DNA of 64,000 bases from Tritrichomonas musculus. Its lineage: Eukaryota > Parabasalia > Tritrichomonadida > Tritrichomonadidae. Numbering within the stretch: position 1 is the stretch's first letter; each line of letters starts with the position of its first letter. The DNA is taken from assembly GCA_039105265.1 (NCBI GenBank), contig JAPFFF010000030.1, positions 682,001-746,000 on the forward strand. The letters run 5' to 3'. Shown in pieces: positions 47,136-55,731 of the stretch. Both the position numbers and the translations under genes were made by a program. The notes under the pieces are model-generated. The model saw only the letters and a list, made by a program, of their open reading frames with translations, ran no database searches and was not told the origin of the DNA.

Positions 47136-47771
47136 ATGACTGACTGGTTAGAGGAAGAAGAGAAAGAAGAAAAAACTAATAATTTTCATGATAGATTTCA
47201 GGACGTCCTTATTTCAGCAGGCATTATCCCAACATCTTCTTCGGATATATTTCCTCCGTCTCCCAAAACTCTTCTTCAAATGAAAGAATTGACAGATAAT
47301 ATTCAATATTTACATATTACGACTCCCAAATCTCCTAAAAAATCGGAGACAAATCAAATTAAAGATACTCAACCACCGCCTCCACCATCTGAAAAGCTTC
47401 AATTACCAATTTTTCATCTACGACCCCCTCCTGAAATGCATCAAAATCAGCCACCCCCACCGCCACCACCTCCTGAGCGTAATTTGTTCAGGGAAAGAAA
47501 ACATCAATATTCTGAACGCTATGAAAGAATACTCAAAATTCACTGGGCTAAAGAAAAATTCCCAAATTTTTTAGCACTTTTTTCAGAAAAAGAATGGGAA
47601 GAGGGAATACCTACACAAACATTTCGACTTCGATTCATAAATTTTTTCAATTTCTCGATATCTAATCAAGGTCTGGGTCGATTAAAGGAAGTACAGGAAT
47701 TTTGCATTCTCAAAAGAAAAAAAGTAAATGGGAAGATAAAACGCGTTTACAAAAAAAGGTTAAATAAATAA
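47136..47771 (+). CDS. 211-aa Pro-rich protein with shared C-terminal domain
   Basis: The N-terminal half contains Pro runs (QPPPPPSEK, QPPPPPPPPERN) and Ser/Thr-Pro words. The C-terminal 80 residues (RYERILKIHWAKEKFPNFLALF, TFRLRFINFFNFSISNQGLGRL) align with the C-terminal domain of the genes at 44820 and 45924 and are the most diverged of the three. It ends in a basic tail (KIKRVYKKRLNK). A DNA-binding role is inferred. The poly-Pro tract could bind SH3- or profilin-type host domains, but this is speculative. Confidence 0.65.
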   Translation: MTDWLEEEEKEEKTNNFHDRFQDVLISAGIIPTSSSDIFPPSPKTLLQMKELTDNIQYLHITTPKSPKKSETNQIKDTQPPPPPSEKLQLPIFHLRPPPEMHQNQPPPPPPPPERNLFRERKHQYSERYERILKIHWAKEKFPNFLALFSEKEWEEGIPTQTFRLRFINFFNFSISNQGLGRLKEVQEFCILKRKKVNGKIKRVYKKRLNK

Positions 47772-47812
47772 AAAAAAATATTTAAAAAATTAATTGTTTT
47801 ATTTAAGATTTC

Positions 47813-48313
47813 TTAAGAATCTAAGTCTTCAACGATGTATCTTATCAGGCTGAAAGCTTTTTGCTTTTTCTTTTGCATTTTCATTATTTGAGTTTCGATA
47901 GACCGGACTCTATCTTCCAAATCTTTGATTGTTTTGTCTTGCTTCTCCATTTTATCTTTCATTTTTAAGCATTGGGTAAAAAAAGTAGTGACCTGGTTTT
48001 GTTGGCTAGTAGGAAACTGTAAAGTATTTTTTTGTTGGCTAGTAGGAAACTGTAAAGTATTTTTTTGTTGGGTAGGAGAGGCCTGAAAAATATTTGTTGT
48101 AGGAAACTGTAAAGTATTTTTTTGTTGGGTAAGAGAGGCCTGAAAAATATTTGTTGTAGATATCTGGGGAGGAGCTGGCTGGACTTGAATATCTTGATTT
48201 GCTTTGGCTTTTGGAGGAGCTGGCTGGACTTGAATATCTTGATGTGCTTTGGCTTTTGGAGGAGCTGGCTGAGCAACTTCTTCCTTATCGATCGATATGA
48301 AAGGTGTCTGCAT
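47813..48313 (-). CDS. 166-aa protein with internal repeats and C-terminal coiled coil
   Basis: I took the ATG at 48313 (MQTPFISIDKEE). The protein has two to three copies of QPAPPKAKANQDIQV. Copies of TTNIFQASPTQQKNTLQFP and TSQQKNTLQFP follow, then a C-terminal coiled coil (MKDKMEKQDKTIKDLEDRVRSIETQIM) with a basic end. The DNA repeats are nearly exact, so the copy number probably varies. The gene is divergent from 48365, with only 51 bp between starts. The function is unknown. Confidence 0.65.
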   Translation of the reverse strand: MQTPFISIDKEEVAQPAPPKAKAHQDIQVQPAPPKAKANQDIQVQPAPPQISTTNIFQASLTQQKNTLQFPTTNIFQASPTQQKNTLQFPTSQQKNTLQFPTSQQNQVTTFFTQCLKMKDKMEKQDKTIKDLEDRVRSIETQIMKMQKKKQKAFSLIRYIVEDLDS

Positions 48314-48364
48314 TTTTAAAAAGTGAAGTATCTTGAAGAAATAATTTTTTTTATTTTTATTCAA

Positions 48365-48607
48365 ATGAATTCAAAAATTTTAAACATCTCAAAAATTTTC
48401 CAACTTATTCTGAAAATGAGAACGGAAGATAATGAATATTTTCAATCTGAGATTTACGATGAGATTATCGAAAAGTCAAAAGAATTTTTTGATTCAAAAT
48501 TTATTGAAAATTTCAAAAACGATAAATCATATTTAAACATGATTGAAGCGATGCTTATTCAAGAATTAGAGTCTTTAGCCAAATTGATAAATATAGTACT
48601 TTTTTAA
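48365..48607 (+). CDS. hypothetical 80-aa protein
   Basis: I took the ATG at 48365 (MNSKILNISKIFQLIL). The protein is helical and has acidic and hydrophobic heptads (NEYFQSEIYDEIIEKSKEFF). No family is recognised. The short gap to the opposite gene at 48313 must hold the promoters for both. Confidence 0.5.
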   Translation: MNSKILNISKIFQLILKMRTEDNEYFQSEIYDEIIEKSKEFFDSKFIENFKNDKSYLNMIEAMLIQELESLAKLINIVLF

Positions 48608-48662
48608 GAAAAAACTTGACTGAGCACATTTTTTTTCTCCGTCAGTCAGTTCATTTTTTTCA

Positions 48663-48974
48663 ATGTCTTTCCGACCAAACGACTACTCCTTGGTTATTAA
48701 AAATTTGGAACAGGAATGTAAGAAAGACGCACGCTGCTATGAAATTCATAAACACTACCTAGATCTCTACATGAAAGAATTCGGCCGTATTATGGCTCTT
48801 GATAGTTCAGAAAGAACTGATTTAGATTCTTATCGCCTCCCCCGCCTAAGAGGATGGATAAAGAGAGAGGAAAAATATTGTAAAGAATATAAGGAACGCT
48901 GCTTATTTTACAATAATGCAGTAGGAGATTTTGCAAAAATTATTGCCTTAAATAAAAAAGAAAACAAATCATAA
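48663..48974 (+). CDS. 103-aa protein, WIxRE family
   Basis: The sequence has RCYEIHKHYLDLYMKEFGRI followed by ERTDLDSYRLPRLRGWIKREEKYCKEY. The same order occurs in the proteins at 49594 (LTPMDKARLKLLPKWLKEKRT) and 50425 (LDPVQKLRLQGIPNWITREQNECERL). This is a small element-specific family of helical hairpins. Its function is unknown. The start follows CAGTTCATTTTTTTCA, an initiator-type leader. Confidence 0.6.
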   Translation: MSFRPNDYSLVIKNLEQECKKDARCYEIHKHYLDLYMKEFGRIMALDSSERTDLDSYRLPRLRGWIKREEKYCKEYKERCLFYNNAVGDFAKIIALNKKENKS

Positions 48975-49083
48975 ATAAACAATAATTTTTCTTAAATATT
49001 ATTATTTTTTTCGTTGACCTGACAAGGAACATCTAACTTGAACTTTTTCTATGAGCTGATTCAAAATCACTTCATTTCTATAT

Positions 49084-49470
49084 ATGTCGCGAAACCAACA
49101 TGACAAGCAAAGACAGGAAGCTATTAAAAACAAAGCTCTCGTTATCAATGAGGAGACTATACAAGTATTGAGCAGCACCATTATGGATACTCCAGACCTG
49201 ATTCAAAAAGTATGGACCGAGACAAAGTTTATTACCGAAGCGCTCTGTCAGCATATGAAATTCGTCAAACAAATGAACGAAGACCTACAAAATCTATACA
49301 AGACTCCAGCTCCAAGACAACAACGCATAATAGTACATGTCGATGAGGAAGTCCAAGTCGATCCTCTAGACTTTTTTGAAAAGGAAGAAGATGTGTTTAA
49401 AATAGACGCTGATTCTTCTTTTACACAAGACCTTCATATCTTGAGTCCTGAAGAAGCAACTAGATTTTAA
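49084..49470 (+). CDS. hypothetical 128-aa protein
   Basis: The protein is helical in its N-terminal half (DKQRQEAIKNKALVINEETIQVL, KFITEALCQHMKFVKQMNEDLQNL) and acidic at its end (DVFKIDADSSFTQDLHILSPEEA). No family is recognised. Its leader is the 68-bp sequence shared with 46663. GC content in the coding part is higher than in most element genes. Confidence 0.6.
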   Translation: MSRNQHDKQRQEAIKNKALVINEETIQVLSSTIMDTPDLIQKVWTETKFITEALCQHMKFVKQMNEDLQNLYKTPAPRQQRIIVHVDEEVQVDPLDFFEKEEDVFKIDADSSFTQDLHILSPEEATRF

Positions 49471-49593
49471 TAAACATTTTTTTTTACATTTTTCACTTTT
49501 TCAGAGGATGTTGGCTAATAAAACTTTTTCAGAGGATGTTGGCTAATAAAACTTTTTCAGAGAACGGTAGCTGTCAGATTTTCATTTTTATTT

Positions 49594-49998
49594 ATGTCTG
49601 GCATACTAACCCACAACTTAGTTGAAAAGGTCTTAGGGCCCTATAACCCCAATCAACGAAAGCCTACGAAACAGCCCGAAACTACGAAACAGCCTGAAAC
49701 TACGAAAGAGCCCGAAACTACGAAAGAACCAAAAACGATCGAGGAAATAATCGAGACAAAACTTACGGATGACGCAACTCCATCTAACGGTTATTTACAA
49801 ATCCTCTCTGAGCAGTACTGGGAAAACGAGTATTGGCTCAGGGTGTTCAAAAAGGACTGGGACGATTTAAGAGGCAAGATTTTGCCACTTACTCCGATGG
49901 ACAAAGCTAGACTTAAACTCTTACCGAAATGGTTAAAAGAAAAAAGAACAATAAAAAAGAGTCTCGTCTACCTTCTTAGAAAAGAACTAAATATCTAA
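49594..49998 (+). CDS. 134-aa protein, WIxRE family with Pro-Glu-Thr repeats
   Basis: Residues 20-45 hold four copies of a KQPETT / KEPETT unit encoded by an 18-bp repeat. The C-terminal 75 residues (YLQILSEQYWENEYWLRVFKKDWDDL, LPKWLKEKRTIKKSL) match the WIxRE family. The leader contains the AGCTGTCAGATTTTCATTTTTATTT sequence that is also found before 50425. Two tandem TTTTTCAGAGGATGTTGG copies lie just upstream. Confidence 0.6.
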   Translation: MSGILTHNLVEKVLGPYNPNQRKPTKQPETTKQPETTKEPETTKEPKTIEEIIETKLTDDATPSNGYLQILSEQYWENEYWLRVFKKDWDDLRGKILPLTPMDKARLKLLPKWLKEKRTIKKSLVYLLRKELNI

Positions 49999-50042
49999 CT
50001 AAACAATAATTTTTCTTAATTTTTTTATTTTTTTTTTATTTT

Positions 50043-50362
50043 CATTGTTCTTATGAGATTTCTATATATAGCTTTTCGAATAATGATTTTTCTTAAATTT
50101 TTGCCTTCCTGCCTTTATTTTCGCTGTCTTATGAGGTTTCTATATATAGCTTTTCGAATAATAATTTTTCTTAAATTTTTGCCTTTCCGCTTTTTCAGAG
50201 CCGTTCTGAAGAAATTGAATCGTTATTCTATCCCCCTCCAAAATCTTTAGGCTCTCAATTTTTTTACGGCTCGAACTTTTTCAGAGCTGTTCTGAAGAAA
50301 TTGAATCGTTATTCTATCCCCCTCCAAAATCTTTAGGCTCTCAATTTTTTACGGCTCGAACT
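50043..50362. repeat. two pairs of direct repeats in an intergenic region
   Basis: A 63-bp sequence (CTTATGAGRTTTCTATATATAG and on) occurs at about 50043-50106 and again at 50122-50185. An 86-bp sequence (CTTTTTCAGAGCCGTTCTG and on) occurs at 50190-50275 and at 50276-50362, head to tail with very few differences. Both lie before the gene at 50425. They look like duplicated upstream regions from the neighbouring family genes, or amplified binding sites. Confidence 0.75.
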
Positions 50363-50424
50363 TTTTCAGAGGGGGTCTCAATTTTCAGAGACGTGGCTGT
50401 CAGATTTTCATTTTTATATTTGTC

Positions 50425-50718
50425 ATGCAGTTCGATAAAGCCATCCAAGCCAAGAACAACGAGTCTCGTCGCCTCTCCAAATCGCTTGAGAATCACCAGT
50501 GGTTCATCCAGGCATATGATGCCGAGTACAGATATTTTTCGACTATTGATCCGGAAACCTTAGACCCCGTTCAAAAACTTCGCCTTCAAGGCATACCTAA
50601 CTGGATTACGCGAGAGCAAAATGAATGCGAGAGACTCAGCCGTCTCATAACGAAAATATATTGGGACATTAAGGTCTTAGAATACGAAAGAGATAGTCAA
50701 CAAGATAGCCAAGAGTAA
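50425..50718 (+). CDS. 97-aa protein, WIxRE family
   Basis: The protein is helical with FIQAYDAEYRYFSTID and LRLQGIPNWITREQNECERLSRL, collinear with the 103-aa protein at 48663 and with the end of the 134-aa protein at 49594. The ATG is preceded by GCTGTCAGATTTTCATTTTTATATTTGTC. A helical-hairpin regulatory or structural role is possible; nothing specific is seen. Confidence 0.6.
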   Translation: MQFDKAIQAKNNESRRLSKSLENHQWFIQAYDAEYRYFSTIDPETLDPVQKLRLQGIPNWITREQNECERLSRLITKIYWDIKVLEYERDSQQDSQE

Positions 50719-50764
50719 AAAAAATTCATTTTTAAATCTTATTTTTTTATTTATTAATTTTTTC

Positions 50765-53200
50765 TTAAATATCTTGAGGTAATAACTCATTTGGATTCTC
50801 GTCCATATATTCATCTTCTCTTTCTTTTTCAAATTGAGCGACACATTCACGTTTTAACTTGAAAGCTCTAGCTCTTTTTCCATATTCTTCAACTCTACAA
50901 TCAGCCAAACAAAATGGGTCAATCTTTGAATTAAAAGTTGTTACTTTGACTTCTCTGAAGCCATACTCTTTAGCAAAATTCTTATAAACTGCATATGCCC
51001 CTTTCTTTGACCAACCTTCTTTGAATTCATCTAGATACTCAGTAATAAACATTTCATAAGGACTTTTTGAGTTATTAATAATTCTTTCTCTAGCAGCAGT
51101 GTGAGGCAATACTCTTTTATCCCAGTCTGAGATATTTCTTTTGACAAAATAAGTAAATAAATTAGGATAGAATTTGTCATAAGTCATTGTTTTTTCGAGA
51201 TTTTTCCAGTATTCTTTATCATCAATTTTTTCTGCTGAAGTCTCTGAAACAACATATCGTCTATCCCCTTTTAATATCTGAATTGGGCAGTCATGATTCG
51301 ATACAAAGATTAAATTAACAACATTTTCTGATGCTCTAGAAGGTTGATATTTTTCGGAAATTATTATTGATGTTTCTGTAATAATAGACTTCAAAGTATC
51401 GAAATCTATAAACTGATTTGAGTCTGCAGACGATAATTCATTACAGATTATCAATTTCTTATTCTCCAGCAAGGAATTATTTTTGCCAACAATATTGTCG
51501 ATTTTATTAACGTTTTCGACAGAATATCCCTTTAATAATTGGCATATAGCATTTGTAAAAGTATTTTTGCCAGTACCATATTTTCCTGTCAAGACAATAG
51601 CAGTTTCGGTTTTGCCATTAGGATTTTGAATTATATACGACACCCAATTTAAGATAAATTCATATAATTCTTCATTCTTATCTGCTATAATATCCTTGAT
51701 ATGGTTCAAAAAGGGTTGAATAACAGGCATATCAACATCTTCGAGGGGCTGATATAAATATCCATGAAAGACATTGAAAAAGTCGTCATCATCAGTGAAA
51801 AATTTGATTTGTTTTTTCATGAAAATGTTCTTGTTTACTCCTGCAGAATAAACTTGATATGCAGTAATTGTTTTCTTAGTCTTTTTCTCCATGTAGTATC
51901 CTAAATTTATAGACTTCATTTTGTTTTCGAAATCATGGTGGTCTATAGGAGAGAATTTCATAGTTTGACCATCTTCGTTAGTATCTTTAATGAAATAAAG
52001 AGTTTTTGCAGTATCTACGACGACCAAAACTTTCTTCAAATCTGATAAGAATTCTCCTACTCTTATTCCGTCATTCTTTCTATAGTTTTTCTTCCGAATA
52101 TCGAATAGAGAAAAAGAGTCTGTTAAATCAACTTTTGCTTCTTCATCTATATTATTATTGGAATATTTTTCATAAAATTCTTTCCTAATTTCATAATCTA
52201 AATGCTTCAATATAGAGAAGAACCATTTATTGGAGACGACTTTTTCATAGTATTGGTCTGAATATTGGTCTATTGTATTCATATTGTGATGGTCATCATC
52301 TTGAAAATACCATTCTTTGACCAAATCTGTTATGACTTCTTTTTCGTAAGGAGAATGGAATAAATTTATGACTACTTTCTCGAAATTATCAAAAACTGGG
52401 TCAAAATGATTAAGTAAATGAAGTAATTCTTCAGGAGAGAGGATAATCAAATTTTCATTTATTTCGAAGTCATCTGCCTGAAATACCTTTCTTGCATTAC
52501 TGTCTTCTTTAACTACAACTTCGTTTTTTGTTTTACTTTTTGTCTTAATTTTTTTCTGAAAAACTTTTGACCAAACTTCTCTTGGAATTTCTTTTTCATC
52601 TCCTTTAATTTGGACGACATGCTGAGAAGGCAAGGCATTGTTTAGCAAATTTCCGTGATTTAATTTATTTGAAGGGTCTCCTTGAGAAGAAATCTTGTTA
52701 GATAAGGCATGCCTGAAAAGTTGTCTGGATTCTAATTTATAAACATTTGGGTCGCAAAATTCATTGATATTATATTCGAATCCTCCTTTTTTTGAATATT
52801 TCATTATTTCTTGAAGCTCTTTTCCCTTTATCTTCGTTGTATAGTAAATTGTATGAATAGAGCAAAAATGGTCTCCTTCTGGATAATATCTTAAGCCAGT
52901 TTTCTCAGCTAATGCTTCAGAATTGGTATATCCTCCTATTGTGTATGGACCGAAGGTTTCTGTCAAAGAATCAAGCCAATTTAAGACTTTTTGATAGTCT
53001 TCTTCACTAGAAATAGAATCGAAATCAAAGTATAAATGATAATGACTATCATAACATAAGACTTCATTCAAAGGGATTTTTTCAAAAAGCCAAGTATCTA
53101 TGTCATTGTAGTCGATTTGGAGAGGGATTTTCTTCTTTGGCCAAGCAAAACAATCAATAAAGAAAATACTTCCTGTTTTCTTCACTATGTCGGTAGTCAT
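50765..53200 (-). CDS. PrimPol and superfamily-3 helicase replication protein
   Basis: The protein has 811 aa. Near residue 50 it has the archaeo-eukaryotic primase motif YFDFD, and near 110 the SIH motif (FCSIHTIYY). A basic linker follows (about 215-235). The C-terminal half is an SF3 helicase of the poxvirus-D5 type: Walker A TGKYGTGKNTF near 535, Walker B LIICNEL near 570, motif C FVSNHD near 630, and GDRRYVV after it. A winged-helix end follows (AYAVYKNFAKEYGF, FNSKIDPF). Family knowledge assigns priming and unwinding to such fusions in virophages, NCLDVs and several Polinton-like viruses. It is the only replication enzyme recognised in the element, so DNA synthesis must use its PrimPol activity or a host polymerase. 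Confidence 0.85.
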   Translation of the reverse strand: MTTDIVKKTGSIFFIDCFAWPKKKIPLQIDYNDIDTWLFEKIPLNEVLCYDSHYHLYFDFDSISSEEDYQKVLNWLDSLTETFGPYTIGGYTNSEALAEKTGLRYYPEGDHFCSIHTIYYTTKIKGKELQEIMKYSKKGGFEYNINEFCDPNVYKLESRQLFRHALSNKISSQGDPSNKLNHGNLLNNALPSQHVVQIKGDEKEIPREVWSKVFQKKIKTKSKTKNEVVVKEDSNARKVFQADDFEINENLIILSPEELLHLLNHFDPVFDNFEKVVINLFHSPYEKEVITDLVKEWYFQDDDHHNMNTIDQYSDQYYEKVVSNKWFFSILKHLDYEIRKEFYEKYSNNNIDEEAKVDLTDSFSLFDIRKKNYRKNDGIRVGEFLSDLKKVLVVVDTAKTLYFIKDTNEDGQTMKFSPIDHHDFENKMKSINLGYYMEKKTKKTITAYQVYSAGVNKNIFMKKQIKFFTDDDDFFNVFHGYLYQPLEDVDMPVIQPFLNHIKDIIADKNEELYEFILNWVSYIIQNPNGKTETAIVLTGKYGTGKNTFTNAICQLLKGYSVENVNKIDNIVGKNNSLLENKKLIICNELSSADSNQFIDFDTLKSIITETSIIISEKYQPSRASENVVNLIFVSNHDCPIQILKGDRRYVVSETSAEKIDDKEYWKNLEKTMTYDKFYPNLFTYFVKRNISDWDKRVLPHTAARERIINNSKSPYEMFITEYLDEFKEGWSKKGAYAVYKNFAKEYGFREVKVTTFNSKIDPFCLADCRVEEYGKRARAFKLKRECVAQFEKEREDEYMDENPNELLPQDI

Positions 53201-53375
53201 GTTTTATCCAAGATAAATATTTTTGTGAAGTGATTGATTGACTTAATAAGGAAATATATCTTGACAGAGTAAGAATATGTCACATCACAATTTTTCATCA
53301 AAAAAATGATAATGTCCTTGACAGGGCACGCATAAAAATATTTCACTTCACAATTATTTTTATCATGAATGAAAT
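53201..53375. promoter_or_regulatory. divergent regulatory region with direct repeats
   Basis: The gap between the helicase start and the gene at 53376 contains two copies of a pattern CTTGACAGRG, followed 15-25 bp later by TCACWTCACAATTWTT (53259-53300 and 53317-53360). ATCATGAATGAAAT precedes the ATG at 53376 and is shared with other MAFG genes. The region probably drives transcription in both directions. The repeated words are candidate operator or initiator sites. Confidence 0.5.
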
Positions 53376-53609
53376 ATGGCTTTTGGTTCATTCTTCAAAA
53401 AGTTAAAAGAAGGGGTAAAAGACTTTGCTGATGGCTTTAAACATGGCTGGAATAAAACAAAGTCAGTAATTGAAAAAATTCCGGTCGTCGGAAAAATTGC
53501 TGAAAAAATTCCTAAATTCGATAATTCAAACAATCCTGTTTCTCAATATTTAGGTAATGATGGATATACCTATTTTGATGATAATGGAAATGCAATACCT
53601 AAATCATAA
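53376..53609 (+). CDS. 77-aa MAFG-family protein
   Basis: It begins MAFGSFFKKLKEGVKDFADG, a basic amphipathic helix almost identical in pattern to the start of the 103-aa protein at 26252. A short Pro-containing middle (IEKIPVVGKIAEKIPKF) and a polar, aromatic end (GYTYFDDNGNAIPKS) follow. The leader CATGAATGAAAT is shared with the two tiny family genes near 55.7 kb. The function is unknown; membrane activity or binding to a common partner through the N terminus is possible. Confidence 0.6.
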   Translation: MAFGSFFKKLKEGVKDFADGFKHGWNKTKSVIEKIPVVGKIAEKIPKFDNSNNPVSQYLGNDGYTYFDDNGNAIPKS

Positions 53610-53849
53610 CGAATATAAATTTTTTACTGCTTTCTTTAATAAATTCCTTATTTTTATTGACTGTTCATATTTTGCTTTTATTTTTTGATATCTCTGTAAT
53701 TTTTTTGGGTCTTCTGGAGGGTCGTTCTTGAGAACTTTATAGTAGTATTGAATCCTTGAATGAATAATTTTTAAGGTAGGAGTAGCAAAAGTTTTTCGTT
53801 CGTGAGGCTTTTTCAAAGGAGGTAATCCTTCTATGTTTTGGAAATCCAT
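53604..53849 (-). CDS. hypothetical 81-aa basic protein
   Basis: The sequence MDFQNIEGLPPLKKPHERK is followed by a basic helical region (LKIIHSRIQYYYKVLKND, LQRYQKIKAKYEQSIKIRNLLKK). It converges on the gene at 53376 with a 6-bp overlap and lies back to back with the integrase gene. No family is recognised. Confidence 0.55.
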   Translation of the reverse strand: MDFQNIEGLPPLKKPHERKTFATPTLKIIHSRIQYYYKVLKNDPPEDPKKLQRYQKIKAKYEQSIKIRNLLKKAVKNLYSL

Positions 53850-53905
53850 TTATCGTAGAGAAAAAATAAAATCATACACTTTAAAATTAAGACAAAAATA
53901 TATAA

Positions 53906-55303
53906 ATGTCTAATGAAGAAATTTTAACACTAGAAGGACAAAATTTATGGGAATATTTATTGTCAGAAGCAGAGAAAAAATCTAAATTCAAAACCTTAAA
54001 CGAAATAAAACAATTAAAGTCAGGAAAGCTTTTGGCTAAAAGAAATCCTCAAGAACTTCAGAAAATATATAAGAAATATGAAAATTATTATCGTAAGTTG
54101 GCTCAAGAAATTGAAGACTCCCCGGAGAAAATCATAGTTGATTCCTCCGATTCTTTCGAAAACAAACTTGAAGATTATGTCCTTTTTCGAAGTAATTATG
54201 AAGGAGAATTAACTCCTAAACAATTTGAGAGATTAACTAAAGGTTGGAAAAAAGATAGAGATAAACATTCTATGGATGAATGGTATGAAATTTATTTGAA
54301 AAAAATTAATACAAACCCAGGAAATTATATAGAGTATGACCCTTCTGAACATCAAGTAAAGTATTATGCTTTCAAGAGTCAAAAGAAGATAAATAAATTA
54401 CAGGAATCAAACCTAAATTTAGAAGTTTCTGACCGTCAAGATGAGCCAAATCAAGTCTTTCCTGTAGAAGAGAACAAAAAATATTTTCTTCATAAAGTAG
54501 CAGACCCTGATACATATTTTATTGATTTAATGTTTGAATATCAATTTTGTTATTTGATATCTATAAATGCTAATACAAGATATGTATATGCTACTTTGAT
54601 AAATCATAAGGTAGGTACGAAAGGAGTTAGTACAAAAAATATTAAAAATACTGCATCAATAATTCGAGCTTTCTCTAATCTTTTACAACAAGGATGGAGT
54701 CCTAAATTGTTAATCGGAGATGCTGAACCAGCTTTTGGAGACTCAAAGACTAAAGAATTTATGATGAAATATGGATGTAAAATTCAAACTGTCGAAAGAA
54801 TGAAAAAAACTGTCTATCCAGATTTCATGCCTTCAAAACAATCTACTAAGACAGAACCTCTTCATAGTTCTTTAGGTATTATTGACCGAGTAATTCGAAC
54901 TCTCAGAGATATGGCATATACTGCTCGAGTCGAAAAAATTACTCCCGAAGTTTTGAAAGATTTAGTTATTCAATATAATCATGCTCCTCATGATACTTTA
55001 TCAAAATATTCAGGAATGGATTGTAGTCCCGAAATGGCTCAAAAAGATAAAGATTTAGAGAGTCATATTTGTCGGAGGATATTACAAGAAAATTATAACA
55101 TTATGAATAAACCTGGCTATCAGATAGAAGATTTCGAATATGTCAAAGTTTATAATGGAAAAAACCCTTTCCAAAAGAGAAGGTCAATAATTCAGCCTGG
55201 CTTATGGTTTATTAACGGTTATGAAGAAGGGAAATATCATGTTGTTAATGCAGAAACGGGAGAAGACCAATTTTTGCCTAGATATCGTATTCATCCTGAG
55301 TGA
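53906..55303 (+). CDS. retroviral-type (rve) integrase
   Basis: The protein has 465 aa. After a helical N-terminal region it shows the RNase-H-like integrase core: YFIDLMFEYQFCYLISINANTRYVYA near residue 205 (first Asp), LIGDAEPAFG near 272 (second Asp), and LGIIDRVIRTLRDM near 330 carrying the third acidic position. VIQYNHAPHDTL follows, as in Maverick/Polinton integrases. The C-terminal 90 residues end in a small beta domain (PGLWFINGYEEGKYHVVNAETG). This enzyme would join the element ends to the target, which fits the 5-7-bp target duplication. It lies in the right part of the element, near the primase-helicase. Confidence 0.85.
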   Translation: MSNEEILTLEGQNLWEYLLSEAEKKSKFKTLNEIKQLKSGKLLAKRNPQELQKIYKKYENYYRKLAQEIEDSPEKIIVDSSDSFENKLEDYVLFRSNYEGELTPKQFERLTKGWKKDRDKHSMDEWYEIYLKKINTNPGNYIEYDPSEHQVKYYAFKSQKKINKLQESNLNLEVSDRQDEPNQVFPVEENKKYFLHKVADPDTYFIDLMFEYQFCYLISINANTRYVYATLINHKVGTKGVSTKNIKNTASIIRAFSNLLQQGWSPKLLIGDAEPAFGDSKTKEFMMKYGCKIQTVERMKKTVYPDFMPSKQSTKTEPLHSSLGIIDRVIRTLRDMAYTARVEKITPEVLKDLVIQYNHAPHDTLSKYSGMDCSPEMAQKDKDLESHICRRILQENYNIMNKPGYQIEDFEYVKVYNGKNPFQKRRSIIQPGLWFINGYEEGKYHVVNAETGEDQFLPRYRIHPE

Positions 55304-55566
55304 GTAGAATCTAAGACTTCAGCAAATTCTTTTTTCATATTTTCCAATATACGATTTGTATTTGCGATACTCAATAAATTTAATTCAATATTTGTTCTTT
55401 TTTGCTCTAAATTTTCTTTGAGTTTTATCAAATTATTTTGGAAAGTAATACACATATCAAGGGTATAAGAGTTTAAGATTTCATGATTTACTTGATAAGT
55501 TAATTCGTCTATTGTTTTATTCATCTCTTTGAAGAAAGAGTTTAAGCCTCCTTTTAGAACTTCCAT
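55291..55566 (-). CDS. 91-aa coiled-coil protein
   Basis: I took the ATG at 55566 (MEVLKGGLNSFFKEMNKTID). Most of the protein is helical and suited to a coiled coil (FQNNLIKLKENLEQKRTNIELNL). Its end overlaps the integrase stop by 13 bp on the opposite strand. No family is recognised. Confidence 0.55.
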   Translation of the reverse strand: MEVLKGGLNSFFKEMNKTIDELTYQVNHEILNSYTLDMCITFQNNLIKLKENLEQKRTNIELNLLSIANTNRILENMKKEFAEVLDSTHSG

Positions 55567-55595
55567 TTTTCTTTTAATCAAAAAAATATTTTTCT

Positions 55596-55709
55596 TTAAC
55601 GATTTCCTAATCTCTCTAAACGTTCTCTAACACTATGTATTGTAGGATGAACAGCACAATCACTTGCTTGAGTACATTTCATTTTTTTATTAAACTCTCC
55701 AAAAGCCAT
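55596..55709 (-). CDS. 37-aa MAFG-family mini-protein
   Basis: The frame begins MAFGEFNKKMKCTQ and ends HSVRERLERLGNR. The first nine residues match three other genes of the element. The leader reads CATGAATGAAAAAT before the ATG, the same word that precedes 53376 and 55857. The repeated combination of leader and first residues is the reason to believe such a short gene. Confidence 0.55.
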   Translation of the reverse strand: MAFGEFNKKMKCTQASDCAVHPTIHSVRERLERLGNR

Positions 55710-55731
55710 ATTTTTCATTCATGCTAAAAAT

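Noticed and set aside
47965-48276. Leu/Gln/Lys repeat frame on the minus strand
   Set aside because: Alternative frame of the repeat region of the gene at 47813-48313.
53197-53391. 64-aa minus-strand frame between the helicase and the MAFG gene
   Set aside because: It covers the divergent regulatory region with its direct repeats, and overlaps both neighbouring starts.
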